Origin: CAYLOP01 sp964385305
GTDB lineage: Bacteria; Chloroflexota; Anaerolineae; Anaerolineales; E44-bin32
Assembly: GCA_964385305.1 (NCBI GenBank)
Contig: CAYLOP010000059.1
Location: 1-17,921, forward strand
Length of the DNA stretch: 17,921 nucleotides
Direction of reading: 5' to 3'
This document shows positions 1 to 7,080 of the stretch, in pieces. Position 1 is the stretch's first letter. Every line of letters starts with the position of its first letter. Made by a program: the position numbers and the translations under genes. Below the pieces are notes generated by a model. It did not search any database. It was not told the DNA's origin and worked only from the letters and a program-made list of their open reading frames with translations.

Positions 1-1095
1 CTGACAAAACCGACTGCCCTGATCTTTCTTCTTCCTTTCGCACTGGTGGCCGGTATCCAGATCATCCGACAAAAACCGAGAAGCAAGGTTATCCCCTATC
101 TCATAATATCGCTTGCCATCGTATCGCTCGTCAACCTCGGGCATCTCAGCAGGAACTACAGGCTGTATGGAGCTTATAGTGACCCCTCGAGGATTGAAAC
201 CCATTTAAATAAACAGAGAGACCTGCGTGGATTGGTATCGAACGTTATGCGTCACGCTGCACTTCACGCGGGAACTCCCTGGGAAGGCATCAACAGGTGG
301 ATCTATGTGTCCATTCTCAAAGTACACGTAAAAATGGGTCAAGACATCAACGACCCCGACACAACGGTTCATTCAGCGTTTTCCATTCGAGAACCGAGGA
401 TCGACGAAACCGATGGAAATCCCTTGCACGCATTGATTATTGTTATAACGACCGCCATTATGTCGATCACATGGAGGAGACAGCGACGAGATCTTTGGCT
501 CTACACATTCCTGGCTCTTTCAACCTTTATCCTTTTTTCCTTTCTCAATAAATGGCAGATCTTCGGGAATCGCTACCATCTAGCTTTCTTTCTCTTGTTC
601 GCGCCCATTTTCGCAAGCGCACTTGCGAACACATTGCCACCATCGATATCGAATGTCGTTTCGATCATCCTTGTACTTTACGCCCTACCCTGGGCTACCG
701 AGCTCAAACCAAGACCCTTATTCCCATCTGAGAATCGAGCCAGTATCTTCCAGACTGCTAGAGACCACCAGCTTTTCCTTCAGACCGTCGATATCGAAGA
801 ACCCTACAAAGCTGTTTCCAACGTCATTCGATCCAAGGAGTGCAAATCGGTTGGCATTATGATTTCGGGGGGATGGCCTGCTGCCGAGTACCCCATCTGG
901 GTTTTATTGGGTTCGCCCTGGAGCGGTGTCAAAATCGAATGGATCGTCTCAGGCACACCCTCCTCCCATTTATCGCCGGTGGATTTCGAACCATGTGCTG
1001 TGATTTGCGATCAGACTTGTCCGTCTGAGTGGCAGGAGGTTCAAGCATTGCCACTCCTACTTCAAAGCGGGGATATCCGTCTCTATGCAAAATGA
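1..1095 (+). CDS. C-terminal part of a GT39-like polytopic membrane protein (5'-truncated)
   Basis: The frame is open from base 1 to the TGA at 1093-1095, so the gene begins before the window. A GTG at 46 is only an internal Val codon, because the preceding 15 codons (LTKPTALIFLLPFALV) continue the same membrane pattern. About 364 residues are visible. Several hydrophobic segments are present: two in the first 50 residues, then around LHALIIVITTAIMSI, LWLYTFLALSTFILFSF, YHLAFFLLFAPIFASAL and VVSIILVLYALPW. They are followed by a soluble C-terminal tail of about 120 residues. The pattern LTKPTALIFLLPF together with NRYHLAFFLLFAP resembles the C-terminal membrane half of GT39/PMT-like glycosyltransferases that use polyprenyl-phosphate sugars. 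The catalytic N-terminal loop, which would decide this, lies outside the window, so the family call is tentative. The following gene starts 50 bases downstream on the same strand. Confidence 0.6.
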   Translation: MTKPTALIFLLPFALVAGIQIIRQKPRSKVIPYLIISLAIVSLVNLGHLSRNYRLYGAYSDPSRIETHLNKQRDLRGLVSNVMRHAALHAGTPWEGINRWIYVSILKVHVKMGQDINDPDTTVHSAFSIREPRIDETDGNPLHALIIVITTAIMSITWRRQRRDLWLYTFLALSTFILFSFLNKWQIFGNRYHLAFFLLFAPIFASALANTLPPSISNVVSIILVLYALPWATELKPRPLFPSENRASIFQTARDHQLFLQTVDIEEPYKAVSNVIRSKECKSVGIMISGGWPAAEYPIWVLLGSPWSGVKIEWIVSGTPSSHLSPVDFEPCAVICDQTCPSEWQEVQALPLLLQSGDIRLYAK

Positions 1096-1145
1096 TGTTT
1101 CGTCGTAGCTGCAATACGCCTAGATGATGGAATAACGCGACTATC

Positions 1146-2051
1146 ATGACGACAAAAAAGCCAGGCTATTGGCGCAATCTCACCTTGTTCACCACCGCTT
1201 TGCTCCTCCTTGCAACGCTGGGCGTAGTGCTCTCCATCAGCTACCAGGGCGCCATGACCTATCTCCATCCCCCCCGCAGCCACCGTCCAGCTACGGAGAA
1301 CCCTGCCCGGTATGGAATCACGTACCAGGACATCACCTTGCTCACTTCAGATGGCGTGAAGCTCGAAGCGTGGTATTCCCCCAGCCAAAACGGCGCCGTC
1401 ATTCTCGTTGCGCATGGGTTTGGCGGGGTGCGATCCTCCGAGATCCACGCCGCCCTCGCCCGACATGGCTATGGCGTTGTGTCCTGGGACGCACGTGCCC
1501 ACGGCGAAAGCGCGGGCGACCTTTGCACCTGGGGCTACTATGAAACGCGTGATGTCGAAGCAGCACTGACGTTCGCGCTGGACCAGAAAGGTGTGAGACA
1601 CATCGGCGCACTTGGACAGTCAATGGGTGGCGCCACCATCCTGCGTGCCGCCGTGCTTCGAACCGAAATCGAAGCGGTCGTTATCGACAGCACATTCCCG
1701 GCGATCGAGGAGATGCTGGGGCGGGTGGTTACCTCCCCGATCTTGCGCCCGACCCTCCGCTTCTTCGTCGAGCGAGAAACCGGATTAACCGCGGATGACC
1801 TGCGACCGATCGATGAGATTGCTCGCATCAGTCCCCGCCCCATCTTCATCCTTCAAGGTGGGCAGGATACCGTGATCCCGCCCGATTCCGCTCAGCGTCT
1901 CTTCAATGCTGCCGGTGAGCCTCGCCGCTTGTGGATCGGAGAAGGCGCGGGTCATGTTGAGATGTTTGACCTTATGCCGGATGAGTATATACGGCGGGTG
2001 ATCGCGTTCTTCGATGAAACTCTGGAGATCCATAATATCGAAGGGAATTGA
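1146..2051 (+). CDS. Membrane-anchored alpha/beta hydrolase
   Basis: The 301-residue protein starts with one hydrophobic segment (about residues 12-33) after a short basic N-terminus, so it is probably a signal anchor with the enzyme domain outside the membrane. The alpha/beta hydrolase features are complete. The oxyanion-hole motif HGFGG is at 90-94, and the nucleophile elbow GQSMG puts Ser159 in place. Asp241 lies in the loop GGQDTVIP, and His270 lies in GAGHVEMF. The family covers esterases, peptidases and thioesterases, and the substrate cannot be read from sequence. The fold and spacing look like the bacterial BEM46/YfhR-type serine hydrolases, but this is inference. The Shine-Dalgarno match upstream of ATG 1146 is weak (GATGGAA). 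It may be co-transcribed with the preceding gene, from which it is separated by 50 bases. Confidence 0.88.
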   Translation: MTTKKPGYWRNLTLFTTALLLLATLGVVLSISYQGAMTYLHPPRSHRPATENPARYGITYQDITLLTSDGVKLEAWYSPSQNGAVILVAHGFGGVRSSEIHAALARHGYGVVSWDARAHGESAGDLCTWGYYETRDVEAALTFALDQKGVRHIGALGQSMGGATILRAAVLRTEIEAVVIDSTFPAIEEMLGRVVTSPILRPTLRFFVERETGLTADDLRPIDEIARISPRPIFILQGGQDTVIPPDSAQRLFNAAGEPRRLWIGEGAGHVEMFDLMPDEYIRRVIAFFDETLEIHNIEGN

Positions 2052-2187
2052 AGCCATCGCTCGTCACAAAGCTCCCCGATGGGATCCTGTAAAAATTGGA
2101 GTATGCGCGAGAATATTCGAGCATTTGCATTTTACGGGTTTCAACCAAATTGCATCCATACAATCCATAATCCCATAGAGGGATGAC

Positions 2188-2295
2188 ATGGCTAAGTATC
2201 TCACCCTATTTCTCTTCTTGCCCCTACTGGCTGCCAGATCGGCTCGTCTACAAAATCTGAGAGCCCAAGCATGTAGCGGAGAGGAAAGGTATTAA
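2188..2295 (+). CDS. Possible 35-residue hydrophobic leader ORF
   Basis: A short ORF begins at ATG 2188, five bases after a good Shine-Dalgarno sequence AGAGGG (2177-2182), and ends at TAA 2293-2295. The predicted peptide has a hydrophobic stretch LTLFLFLPLLAA followed by an Arg-rich tail with one Cys. Its end lies 13 bases before the ATG of the C45-type lipoprotein gene. A purine-rich tract, GGAGAGGAAAGG, sits in its last codons, about 19 bases from that ATG. It could be a coupled leader peptide, a small membrane peptide or chance. No family is recognised, and coding is supported only by the ribosome site and hydrophobicity. Confidence 0.25.
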   Translation: MAKYLTLFLFLPLLAARSARLQNLRAQACSGEERY

Positions 2296-2308
2296 GATCG
2301 TTCATTCG

Positions 2309-3517
2309 ATGAAAACCTCCCCAAATATCCTCCGATTGGGTAAGACAACTGCCCTCAACTTGCTCGCGGCGCTCATCCTCATCATGGTGAGCGCTTGCCA
2401 TAGTGCTGCTCCTCCTGACGTTGGGGTAGCCGCCGTCTTGCCCGACCTACCCTCTACCTATTGGATGACGGAAGAACTTGCTGCTGATAAGTCCTTGTTG
2501 AAAATCGAAACGGCGGGGAGCTATGAAGGAATCGGTTATGCACTCGGAAGGTGGTATCGGGAACGAGGATTTTTTCCGCGACGACTAGATGATCACGAAA
2601 AAGAAGAAGCTCAAAACCTGCTGCAGTTCTATGCAGACGTGCATCCGAGCCTCTCAGGTCAGCTTCGGGGTATGTATGCTGCATTCGATCTAGAGGTCGA
2701 AAACGTCATGGAGGGGATACCCATTTATGAAGCCGATGGGGTGCGCGTTCTCCTGCCGGGTCTCGTTGAACGTGATTCTTGCAGCGTCATTTTCGCCGGT
2801 CCGGAGATTACCCCCGATCATCACCCACGTTTGGGGCACAACTATGATTGGCCTACACGGGTACTCGATCTCACCCTCCAATTCACATACCCAGAGGGCG
2901 GGTATCCCACTGCCATTATGACACCCGGCACACCTGGCCTGACCGCCGCCGATGGGATCAACAGCGAGGGGTTGGCGCTTGGGTTCGCGAGCGTCGATGA
3001 TGTTGGCTATGAACCTCCCCCTGGACCAGCATTAATATCGGGCTTTGCGTATCGCTTTGTGCTCGAGCACAGCGCCAACGTCGAAGAAGCTATTGAGACC
3101 CTGCGCTCGATACCCATCCGCTTCATCCCCTCATCGCCGGAGGGGCTCATCACACACATCTTGCTTGCAGACCGCAGCGGTACATCCGCCGTGGTGGAAT
3201 TTCTGCCGGAGGGGATCGTCGTCAGCCGCACGGAGACCCCCTATCAGGTCATGACCAACAACCATTGGGCCGGTCCCGCCGACCAACTTTCCTGCGACCG
3301 ATATCGCACCGCGATCGATTTGCTGGAGCAGAAACAAGGATCGATCGATTCTATCGGCTTGATGACCGTGCTGTCTGAGATCCGTTCCTCGACGCAATGG
3401 TCGATTGTGTATGACCTGCAAGATCTGAGCATGACCCTGGCGCTTCCGTACGACGATTTCTCCGTCTCCTACGAATTCTCATTAGCCGAGTTCATCGATC
3501 GCATGGCGACCCGATAA
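2309..3517 (+). CDS. C45-type/linear amide C-N hydrolase, lipoprotein
   Basis: The protein has 402 residues. Residues 1-30 form a lipoprotein signal (basic start, hydrophobic core, lipobox VSAC with Cys30), so the mature protein should be tethered outside the cytoplasmic membrane. The rest matches the acyl-CoA:6-aminopenicillanate acyltransferase/C45 group of N-terminal nucleophile hydrolases. A Cys (Cys158 in RDSCSV) would become the new N-terminus after self-cleavage. It is followed by GHNYDW (176-181), a Gly-rich PGTPGLTAADGINSEGLALG stretch (206-225, Asn218 a likely oxyanion residue) and MTNNHW (315-320). These enzymes cleave or transfer linear amide bonds, as in penicillin V, bile-salt, N-acyl amino acid or peptide substrates. 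The substrate here is unknown. The segment before Cys158, about 127 residues after the lipobox, fits the pro-peptide region of C45 proteins. Start chosen at ATG 2309 because it gives a correct signal peptide. Confidence 0.8.
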   Translation: MKTSPNILRLGKTTALNLLAALILIMVSACHSAAPPDVGVAAVLPDLPSTYWMTEELAADKSLLKIETAGSYEGIGYALGRWYRERGFFPRRLDDHEKEEAQNLLQFYADVHPSLSGQLRGMYAAFDLEVENVMEGIPIYEADGVRVLLPGLVERDSCSVIFAGPEITPDHHPRLGHNYDWPTRVLDLTLQFTYPEGGYPTAIMTPGTPGLTAADGINSEGLALGFASVDDVGYEPPPGPALISGFAYRFVLEHSANVEEAIETLRSIPIRFIPSSPEGLITHILLADRSGTSAVVEFLPEGIVVSRTETPYQVMTNNHWAGPADQLSCDRYRTAIDLLEQKQGSIDSIGLMTVLSEIRSSTQWSIVYDLQDLSMTLALPYDDFSVSYEFSLAEFIDRMATR

Positions 3518-3666
3518 TTCAAGGTAGACACAGGAATTCATCCCGAACTCATTCCAAGCAGCTTGAGCATGGATATCGTTCTTTTGTGGTACGTTGTAAA
3601 GACGGTTTCGCAATGCATGCTATGTGGCAGCCCTGGCTATATGCAGCCACAACAGGAGCGAATAAA

Positions 3667-4302
3667 GTGGACGAGACGCGAAGAACGGAACACGAGGAGG
3701 AAGGTGAGAGCGGCTTCTCGGAGCTGATCCGCTACACCATCCCCGGCTACCTCATCGGGCTGGGGTTGGGCTTTGCATTGGATTTCTTCGGCTACCAAAC
3801 CAGCCCGGTTGGGCAGTGGATCGTCCGCACGATCACCGGTGAGGGCGAGAGCATCCTGGAAGGCGTCTTCTCGCTGCGACAGCGCATCTTGGGCCGTGCG
3901 GCCGGCATGGCCGAGGCCTATGGATGGGGCAAGCTGATCGGCATGACCTTCCCTTGGTGGATCGACCTCGGAAGCAGGCTCCTGGGCGTTGATGTTTACG
4001 GTATCGAAAGCTTCTACATTCCCTTCTTCTACGGCATGTCGGATCAGATCGGTGCGAATGCCTCGGGGCTCCTTTTCCTGCGGCGGCGTGAGGGAGGTTG
4101 GCGAACGGCATTCCATGCGTACTGGAGGCACCCGGTAATGGTCAGCGGACTTGCGCTGATCTTGATCGTCCCCGTCGGTCTCTTAGTCTCCCGCCTTCTG
4201 GGCTTCAGCCCTACGACCCAGGTCCTCACCGCCTTCGAGGCCATCGCCGCAAACCTGTGCTGGATCCCGCCGCTGCTCGGTTCACTCGCGGAGCGAAAGT
4301 AA
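3667..4302 (+). CDS. Membrane protein of unknown function
   Basis: The open frame could begin at GTG 3586. The GTG at 3667 is preferred because AGGAG (3654-3658) lies eight bases upstream, and because the intervening codons read as non-conserved, low-quality sequence. The resulting 211-residue protein begins with a highly charged segment (about 15 residues, Glu-rich). A Gly-rich hydrophobic segment (IPGYLIGLGLGFALDFF) follows, then an amphipathic middle (FSLRQRILGRAAGMAEAYGWGKLIGMTFPWWIDLGSRLLG), and two further hydrophobic segments near the end (VMVSGLALILIVPVGLLVSRLLGF and AFEAIAANLCWIPPLLGSL). No enzymatic motif or known family was recognised. It lies between the lipoprotein hydrolase and the methyltransferase on the same strand, but the methyltransferase has its own promoter, so no shared function is implied. 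Confidence 0.75.
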   Translation: MDETRRTEHEEEGESGFSELIRYTIPGYLIGLGLGFALDFFGYQTSPVGQWIVRTITGEGESILEGVFSLRQRILGRAAGMAEAYGWGKLIGMTFPWWIDLGSRLLGVDVYGIESFYIPFFYGMSDQIGANASGLLFLRRREGGWRTAFHAYWRHPVMVSGLALILIVPVGLLVSRLLGFSPTTQVLTAFEAIAANLCWIPPLLGSLAERK

Positions 4303-4341
4303 GCGCACACCAACTCCTTAGCATCTCCCATTCACGATTTG

Positions 4342-4369
4342 TTGGACGCAGACGAGTAACGCTATACTT
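4342..4369 (+). promoter_or_regulatory. Sigma70-like promoter for the methyltransferase gene
   Basis: TTGGAC (4342-4347) and TATACT (4364-4369) are separated by 16 bases in the spacer after the membrane-protein gene. The -10 box is strong and the -35 box is partial. A transcript start near 4376 would give a leader of about 30 bases before GTG 4407. The -10 context CGCTATACT recurs in the promoter at 5263-5290. Confidence 0.5.
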
Positions 4370-4406
4370 GTTTGCTTTCGAACGGGTTTTTCCTCGGGAG
4401 GGTGAG

Positions 4407-5090
4407 GTGATCAGCTTTTCACAATCTCGTCTCGCAGCCGTCTTGCAGCATCATGTTTCCAAGCGACGCGAAGAAGTTGGCCTGTATGCGGAGATCGCAG
4501 AGAAGCTTCCTCCGTACGAGACAGGTCGAATCCTGGATATTGGCACCGGATCGGGTCTGCAGTTGAAAGTCATTCATGAACGCTCTCCACTGCTGGAACT
4601 CTATGGCCTCGACCTCTCCGAGCAATCAATCCGTATCGCAAAGAAAAATCTCAAAGACATCCAGGTCGACTTACGCGTCGGAGGTATCGAGCACACATCG
4701 TTCGAGCATGATTTCTTTGACATCGTCACGTGCAACGCCAGCATGTCGTATTGGAAGAATCCGATTGCATGTTTCGATGAGATCTACCGGATCTTGAAAC
4801 CTGGCAGGTCCGCTCATCTTTTCGAACCGCAACGCGACTTTGATATGGATGAAGTCTTAGCTGTTATAAAGACAAACCTGGCCGATAAGAGTTGGTTAAG
4901 ACGGTGGGCAGCCACCAGCCTGAATAGATTTGGGCTCCGTCACGGCTCAAGGCTTGGTTTGAAACTCTATACCATGGAAGATCTTGACGATCTTGCACAC
5001 CGATCTCGCTTCGGGGATAGCTTCTCCATTGTTCGAACATCTATCCAGAACCTTCCGATTTTCGTGCAAATCCGATTGATCAAGCCATAG
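4407..5090 (+). CDS. Class I SAM-dependent methyltransferase
   Basis: The product is a Rossmann-fold methyltransferase of 227 residues. Motif I is ILDIGTGSG (42-50). The acidic residue at the end of strand 2 is Asp69 in GLDLS, and the family's DIVTCNASMSYWKNPIACFDEIYRILKPGG-like stretch follows, with Arg replacing the usual second Gly. The longer frame back to 4098 would overlap the upstream gene by 200 bases and has no family similarity there. GTG 4407 is therefore chosen, supported by GGGAGGG (4396-4402) and a promoter ending at 4369. The pattern is that of methyltransf_11/25-type enzymes acting on small molecules, and the acceptor is unknown. The C-terminal part (SWLRRWAATSLNRFGLRHG onward) resembles the variable substrate-side region. 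Confidence 0.85.
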   Translation: MISFSQSRLAAVLQHHVSKRREEVGLYAEIAEKLPPYETGRILDIGTGSGLQLKVIHERSPLLELYGLDLSEQSIRIAKKNLKDIQVDLRVGGIEHTSFEHDFFDIVTCNASMSYWKNPIACFDEIYRILKPGRSAHLFEPQRDFDMDEVLAVIKTNLADKSWLRRWAATSLNRFGLRHGSRLGLKLYTMEDLDDLAHRSRFGDSFSIVRTSIQNLPIFVQIRLIKP

Positions 5091-5262
5091 GGAGCCGCCC
5101 CACTAGGCAAATAAAGCCGATTCCGCCACTGATTCCTTGATTTCCCTTGTAGCAAGTAATCATCGATGACATGTCTCGTCTGCGCTGACCCTATGGGCTC
5201 TGGTATTTCGTAGTCTATGTTGACGGCGGGGATATGTCTTTGTGCAACACTTATCCGCGATT

Positions 5263-5290
5263 TTGACAAGCGTCTCACCCACGCTATACT
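5263..5290 (+). promoter_or_regulatory. Strong sigma70-like promoter for the flavin-reductase-like gene
   Basis: A perfect -35 box TTGACA (5263-5268) is followed, after 16 bases, by TATACT (5285-5290). The gene's AAGGAG ribosome site is at 5327-5332 and its ATG at 5343, so the leader would be about 46 bases. This is the best match to the vegetative consensus seen in the window. Confidence 0.75.
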
Positions 5291-5342
5291 CAGGGAGAAT
5301 GAGACCTCTTGGTAAAACCGAGTAGGAAGGAGCCCAACTACA

Positions 5343-5882
5343 ATGTTCCGCGTACCCATACCCGTTGATGAGTTTTGTGTAAGACCCGTCCACCTTTGGG
5401 GGGTGCAGTGGCTGCTCTTGACCTCTGGGGACTATGCTTCCGGTGACTTCAACGCCATGACGGTCGGCTGGGGCAGCCTGGGGAGAATGTGGAACAAGCC
5501 CTTCGTACAGGTCGTTGTGCGCCCGAACCGCTATACATTTGGGTTTATGGAGCGCTTCGACACCTTCACGCTGTGTGCGTTCCCAGAAGCTTATCGGGCA
5601 GCGCTAGATCTGCTTGGCACGAAATCCGGCCGGGATGGTGACAAATTATCGGAAACCAACCTCACACCGATCGCTTCGAAGGTAGTCAGGGCGCCGGGTT
5701 ATGCCGAAGCCGAGCTCATCCTAGAATGCCAGAAGATCTATTGGCAAGATATGGATAACAGTCATTTCATGGCTACGGACATCGAGGAGAAGTACCCAGG
5801 CAAATATTACCATCGAATTTACTACGGCGAGATCGTTGCAGTAGACGCGGTAAAGGACATCTGGACCTCATCCTCCTCATGA
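5343..5882 (+). CDS. Flavin reductase-like FMN-binding split-barrel protein
   Basis: The 179-residue protein matches the flavin reductase-like family (FMN-binding split barrel). FNAMTVGWGSLG (36-47) is the typical 'N.mTv.W' strand that holds FMN. VVVRPNRYT (57-65) is the second FMN-contact strand, and GTKSGRDGDK (92-101) is the 'G..SGrd.dKf' motif of the group. Members bind FMN and reduce it with NAD(P)H or act as FMN electron carriers; the exact reaction is not readable. The start at ATG 5343 is supported by AAGGAG ten bases upstream and by a strong promoter. The protein ends in a Ser-rich tail (TSSSS). It stands alone, with no oxygenase partner next to it. Confidence 0.85.
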   Translation: MFRVPIPVDEFCVRPVHLWGVQWLLLTSGDYASGDFNAMTVGWGSLGRMWNKPFVQVVVRPNRYTFGFMERFDTFTLCAFPEAYRAALDLLGTKSGRDGDKLSETNLTPIASKVVRAPGYAEAELILECQKIYWQDMDNSHFMATDIEEKYPGKYYHRIYYGEIVAVDAVKDIWTSSSS

Positions 5883-6019
5883 AATTGGGGGCTCGAATGG
5901 ATCATTAGACCACGTACCTTATTATTGCAGGCCCTCCCATGCCCCAAGGAGAAGACGCTTTTCTACCTTTGGTATAACCACACCTTCGTGTTGTACCCTT
6001 CCCCGCTCGTTCACTTTGA
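5883..6019. other. Spacer with decayed reading frames upstream of the interrupted ORF
   Basis: No intact gene is visible. In the frame of the following interrupted ORF, a run from ATG 5939 reads for 12 codons (MPQGEDAFLPLV) and meets TAA, with a second stop (TGA) at 6017. An imperfect inverted repeat with arms near 5944-5954 and 5962-5972 (CCAAGG...CCTTTGG, inner AGAAG...CTTTTCT) could form a hairpin, but no T-run follows, so a terminator is not called. Confidence 0.4.
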
Positions 6020-6484
6020 GGAAATCTCAGAACCCCCTGTGTTTTTGATTTTAATATCGATGCAAACGGGAATGTGTCCACGGAGGGGCCCGCCAATGAG
6101 GTCACCCTTATCACGACGGGGTGGATTAATTGCCCTGACTGCGACGAGTGTCCAATCACGAACCATGAAGGCACCTACCCGCTGCGCGCTGAAATCTCCG
6201 GCAGTTGCAGGAACGGGAAAATCCACCTGCGTGTGAAACAGGAACGGATCGACTACAACCTTTAGGCTGATTGCCCGGGGGATCAGCTTGCGCCAGAATT
6301 CTGCCCCACATCCGCACCAGAGATTGATCATACATTTCAAATTGTAGAAGAAGGTGACGTGTACATACCCGAGAACCCGCTGTCCGGTTTGATGAGTTTC
6401 ACGTACATGTGGGTGCTCGAGCCAGGAGAGTCAGGTGAAATACCCTTACAGCCATTAGTGCCCACTTTGGATGCCGGGGATTAA
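6020..6484 (+). pseudogene. Cys-bearing ORF interrupted by an in-frame TAG (secreted-type remnant)
   Basis: One reading frame is open from 6020 to a TAG at 6263-6265. It then continues in the same frame for 72 further codons to TAA 6482-6484. Both halves look like protein. The first has FDFNIDANGNVSTEGPANEV and a CPDCDEC cluster, then KIHLRVKQERIDYNL. The second begins ADCPGDQLAPEFC and ends in an acidic tail. The composition (acidic, Cys-containing, Thr/Gly turns) suggests part of a secreted beta-sandwich-like protein, but no family is recognised. There is no convincing start: a TGA precedes at 6017, and the GTG at 6074 has no clear Shine-Dalgarno site. The simplest reading is a decayed gene that lost its N-terminus and gained a nonsense codon. 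Amber readthrough or a sequencing error at 6263-6265 is possible. Confidence 0.55.
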
Positions 6485-6498
6485 ATTCTAGGGGGAAA

Positions 6499-6972
6499 TC
6501 AATTCTGATCTTCGGGTTGGATTACGACCATCGCGATCTTGCTGGCATAGCGCTCCAGGTCGTCGCGGCTGGGATTGGTTGGCACACCCTCCGAGCGCAT
6601 GATGGCACCAACCATGCGAGGGTGACGTTCGAGCCGCAGCGCGAGAAAGTCTGCGATGCGTTGTATATCCGTGACCGCTTCCGCTACGCCTTTAAACTGC
6701 ATACTTCTAACGCGTACGTGTACATTCGGATCGGCCACGATGTTCCGAAACCAATCGGCTTGCGCGCCGCGCATTGAACCGATGTAGTAGCGCCCGTCCA
6801 GTTCCTCATACTGCAGTGGAGTGACGCGCTTGACACCCGTCACACGGCCGGTCGTTGTCAGGAGAAGAATGATCCGCCCCACGAGCGGACCCAGCCCGAG
6901 TGCATAGAGGATGCGCGGAGGGGTCTTGAGCATACGCAACAAACGTCTGGATGACGGGTGCATCTGGCCCAT
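6499..6972 (-). CDS. Nitroreductase-family deazaflavin-dependent oxidoreductase (Ddn/DUF385-like)
   Basis: The 157-residue protein matches the F420H2-dependent reductase/Ddn group with a split-barrel fold. The signature TTGRVTGVKRVTPLQY (40-55) corresponds to the family's 'TTGRkSG..r.tpl' cofactor-phosphate site. YYIGSMRGAQADWFRNIVADPNVHV (62-86) is the second conserved block. Known members reduce substrates such as quinones or nitroaromatics with coenzyme F420, and some bind FMN or heme-type ligands instead. The cofactor here is inferred, and no F420 synthesis gene is in the window. ATG 6972 is preceded by GAGGGCGAG. The coding sequence ends 15 bases from the TAA of the interrupted plus-strand ORF, so the two units converge. 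Confidence 0.85.
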   Translation of the reverse strand: MGQMHPSSRRLLRMLKTPPRILYALGLGPLVGRIILLLTTTGRVTGVKRVTPLQYEELDGRYYIGSMRGAQADWFRNIVADPNVHVRVRSMQFKGVAEAVTDIQRIADFLALRLERHPRMVGAIMRSEGVPTNPSRDDLERYASKIAMVVIQPEDQN

Positions 6973-7080
6973 CTCGCCCTCATAGAATTCGCAATGAGAT
7001 ATTGTTTTGTAGGATTGACCGCGTTCAACTATATACCGCTGGGTGGCGACTTAACAGCCACCCGCCAGATTCTGAAGAAC

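Noticed and set aside
3586..3666. N-terminal extension of the unknown membrane protein
   Set aside because: The AGGAG site eight bases before GTG 3667 fits better, and the extension looks non-coding.
3637..4131. 164-codon minus-strand ORF opposite the membrane protein
   Set aside because: It is an antisense shadow of a real gene with no protein family features.
4098..4406. N-terminal extension of the methyltransferase frame
   Set aside because: It overlaps the membrane-protein gene in another frame, lies upstream of the promoter and shows no family similarity.
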